Assembly: GCA_016200675.1 (NCBI GenBank)
Contig: JACQEH010000121.1
Location: 1 to 20,957, forward strand
Direction of reading: 5' to 3'
DNA length: 20,957 nt
Source: Chloroflexota bacterium
GTDB lineage: Bacteria; Chloroflexota; Limnocylindria; Limnocylindrales; CSP1-4
Every line of letters begins with the position of its first letter. Position 1 is the first letter of the stretch. The position numbers and the translations under genes are program-made. Positions 20,192 through 20,957 of the stretch are shown here, piece by piece. Below the pieces are notes generated by a model. That model had not been told where the DNA came from. It saw only the letters and a program-made list of their open reading frames with translations, and searched no databases.

Positions 20192-20957
20192 CACGGGCCG
20201 GTGGAGGCCGACGGTTCGGTGGAGGCCGACGGGCCCGTGGAGGCCGACGGGCCCGTGGAGCCGGCCGGCGAGCTGCCCGCCGCGGCCGCCAGCGCCCGGA
20301 TCTGCGCCGCGAGCGTCGCGGCCGGGGGTACGCCGGCAGTGATGGGGCCGCCGTTGAGCGAGATGGAGGGCGTCGAGCTGACGCCGAGCCGGCGGGCCGC
20401 GGTGGTCTCGGCGTTGACGGCAGCTCGGGCCGCCGAGCCGGCGACGCACTCGTTCCAGGCGTTCATGTCCAGCCCCGATGCGGACGCAAGCGAGGCGATG
20501 TACTCGCTGGTGTAGCCGCCGCTGTTCTCGACGAGCTGGTTCCAGAAGACGTAGTCGTGGTACGTCCAGTACTTGCCCTGGGCCGCCGCGCAGCGGGCCC
20601 CGGTCGCCAGCTCCACCGATTCGTTCGGCGAGCCCGCCCCCACGATGTCGATGTCGTGGGCCTCGATCCGGAGCATCCCGGTGTCGACGAACTCGGTCTT
20701 GAGCGAGGCGAACTGCTGGCGCACGAACTGGCCGCAGTAGGGGCACTGGAAGTCGGAGTAGACGGCCAGCACGACCGGCGCGGTCGGGCTGCCGAGGGAC
20801 TGGTCCTTCACCACGGCGCCGGTGTACGAGACGGGCGGTGCCAGGAGCTTGCTGGACGAGGGGGTCGGCTTCTGGTTGACGGCGATGAGGACGATCGCGG
20901 CCACCAGGGCCAGCACCGAGACGAGGACGAAGGGCGACTGCCAGACCGGCCGTCGCG
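20191..20957 (-). CDS. DsbA-like thiol-disulfide oxidoreductase, membrane-anchored (runs off right edge)
   Basis: The frame is open to the window edge, so the start is outside or near it; an internal GTG at 20916 is too late because the upstream codons (RRPVWQSPFVLVSV) continue the membrane anchor. After the N-terminal helix (through LVAAIVLIAVNQ) comes a Pro/Ser linker, then a thioredoxin-fold domain of the DsbA/DsbG type: SPTAPVVLAVYSDFQCPYCG with the CPYC redox motif, a helical insert (TYHDYVFWNQLVEN) and the cis-proline loop VSSTPSISLNG. The C-terminus is a low-complexity tail of Gly-Pro-Ser-Ala-Ser-Thr units encoded by an 18-bp tandem repeat. It introduces or shuffles disulfides outside the membrane, with the downstream VKOR as probable oxidant. 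Confidence 0.93.
   Translation of the reverse strand, partial: RRPVWQSPFVLVSVLALVAAIVLIAVNQKPTPSSSKLLAPPVSYTGAVVKDQSLGSPTAPVVLAVYSDFQCPYCGQFVRQQFASLKTEFVDTGMLRIEAHDIDIVGAGSPNESVELATGARCAAAQGKYWTYHDYVFWNQLVENSGGYTSEYIASLASASGLDMNAWNECVAGSAARAAVNAETTAARRLGVSSTPSISLNGGPITAGVPPAATLAAQIRALAAAAGSSPAGSTGPSASTGPSASTEPSASTGP
20201..20254. repeat. 18-bp tandem repeat in the 3' end of the DsbA-like gene
   Basis: Three units share GTGGAGGCCGACGG (20201-20218, 20219-20236, 20237-20254); the last two are identical over all 18 bases, and a degenerate fourth begins GTGGAG at 20255. On the minus strand the unit encodes a six-residue Gly-Pro-Ser-Ala-Ser-Thr repeat. Unit length keeps the frame, so copy number could vary among strains. 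Confidence 0.85.

Overview
This is a GC-rich (roughly 70%), densely packed bacterial chromosomal window. Small intergenic gaps, frequent GTG starts, stop/start overlaps between neighbouring genes, and promoters placed so that transcripts would begin at or next to the start codon fit a soil or aquatic Chloroflexota (Limnocylindria/Ellin6529-like) or an actinobacterium. The taxon is an inference from gene style, not from a marker gene. No rRNA, tRNA or CRISPR array was seen.

Layout. Bases 1-262 (-) hold the start of a PduO-type cobalamin adenosyltransferase that runs off the left edge. Next come a DUF59/MIP18 protein (-), an NTF2-like protein (+), a covalent-flavin FAD oxidoreductase (-), two membrane or exported proteins (-) and a SnoaL-like protein (-). 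Bases 4301-5218 are a visibly less GC-rich island. It contains a HicA/HicB toxin-antitoxin pair in which hicA is broken by what looks like the loss of one T, and it is bounded by two near-identical 27-bp direct repeats. Two small lipoproteins follow (-), then a two-gene unit (RsbRD/PucR-N-like helical protein plus DUF433 protein, -) and a divergent membrane protein (+).

Bases 7825-12680 (-) form a tight operon: lysine 2,3-aminomutase (kamA), an unknown protein, aminodeoxychorismate synthase component I (pabB), a class IV PLP enzyme that is probably aminodeoxychorismate lyase (pabC), and an unknown small protein. The PabB/PabC pair makes p-aminobenzoate for folate; KamA makes beta-lysine. A methyltransferase diverges from kamA (+).

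Bases 14174-17410 (+) are one open frame. It joins an MMPL/RND-type transporter, cut short before its last membrane helices, to a CrtC/AttH-type lipocalin-like lipoprotein. The normal MMPL C-terminal tail is still readable in another frame just before the lipoprotein's own GTG, so an out-of-frame internal deletion probably made this fusion.

An Rrf2/NsrR-like regulator with three cysteines (17477-17917) then precedes a copper nitrite reductase (NirK) with an extra N-terminal blue-copper domain. A strong hairpin terminator follows nirK. The window ends with a VKOR-DsbA pair (-) for disulfide-bond formation, the DsbA-like gene running off the right edge.
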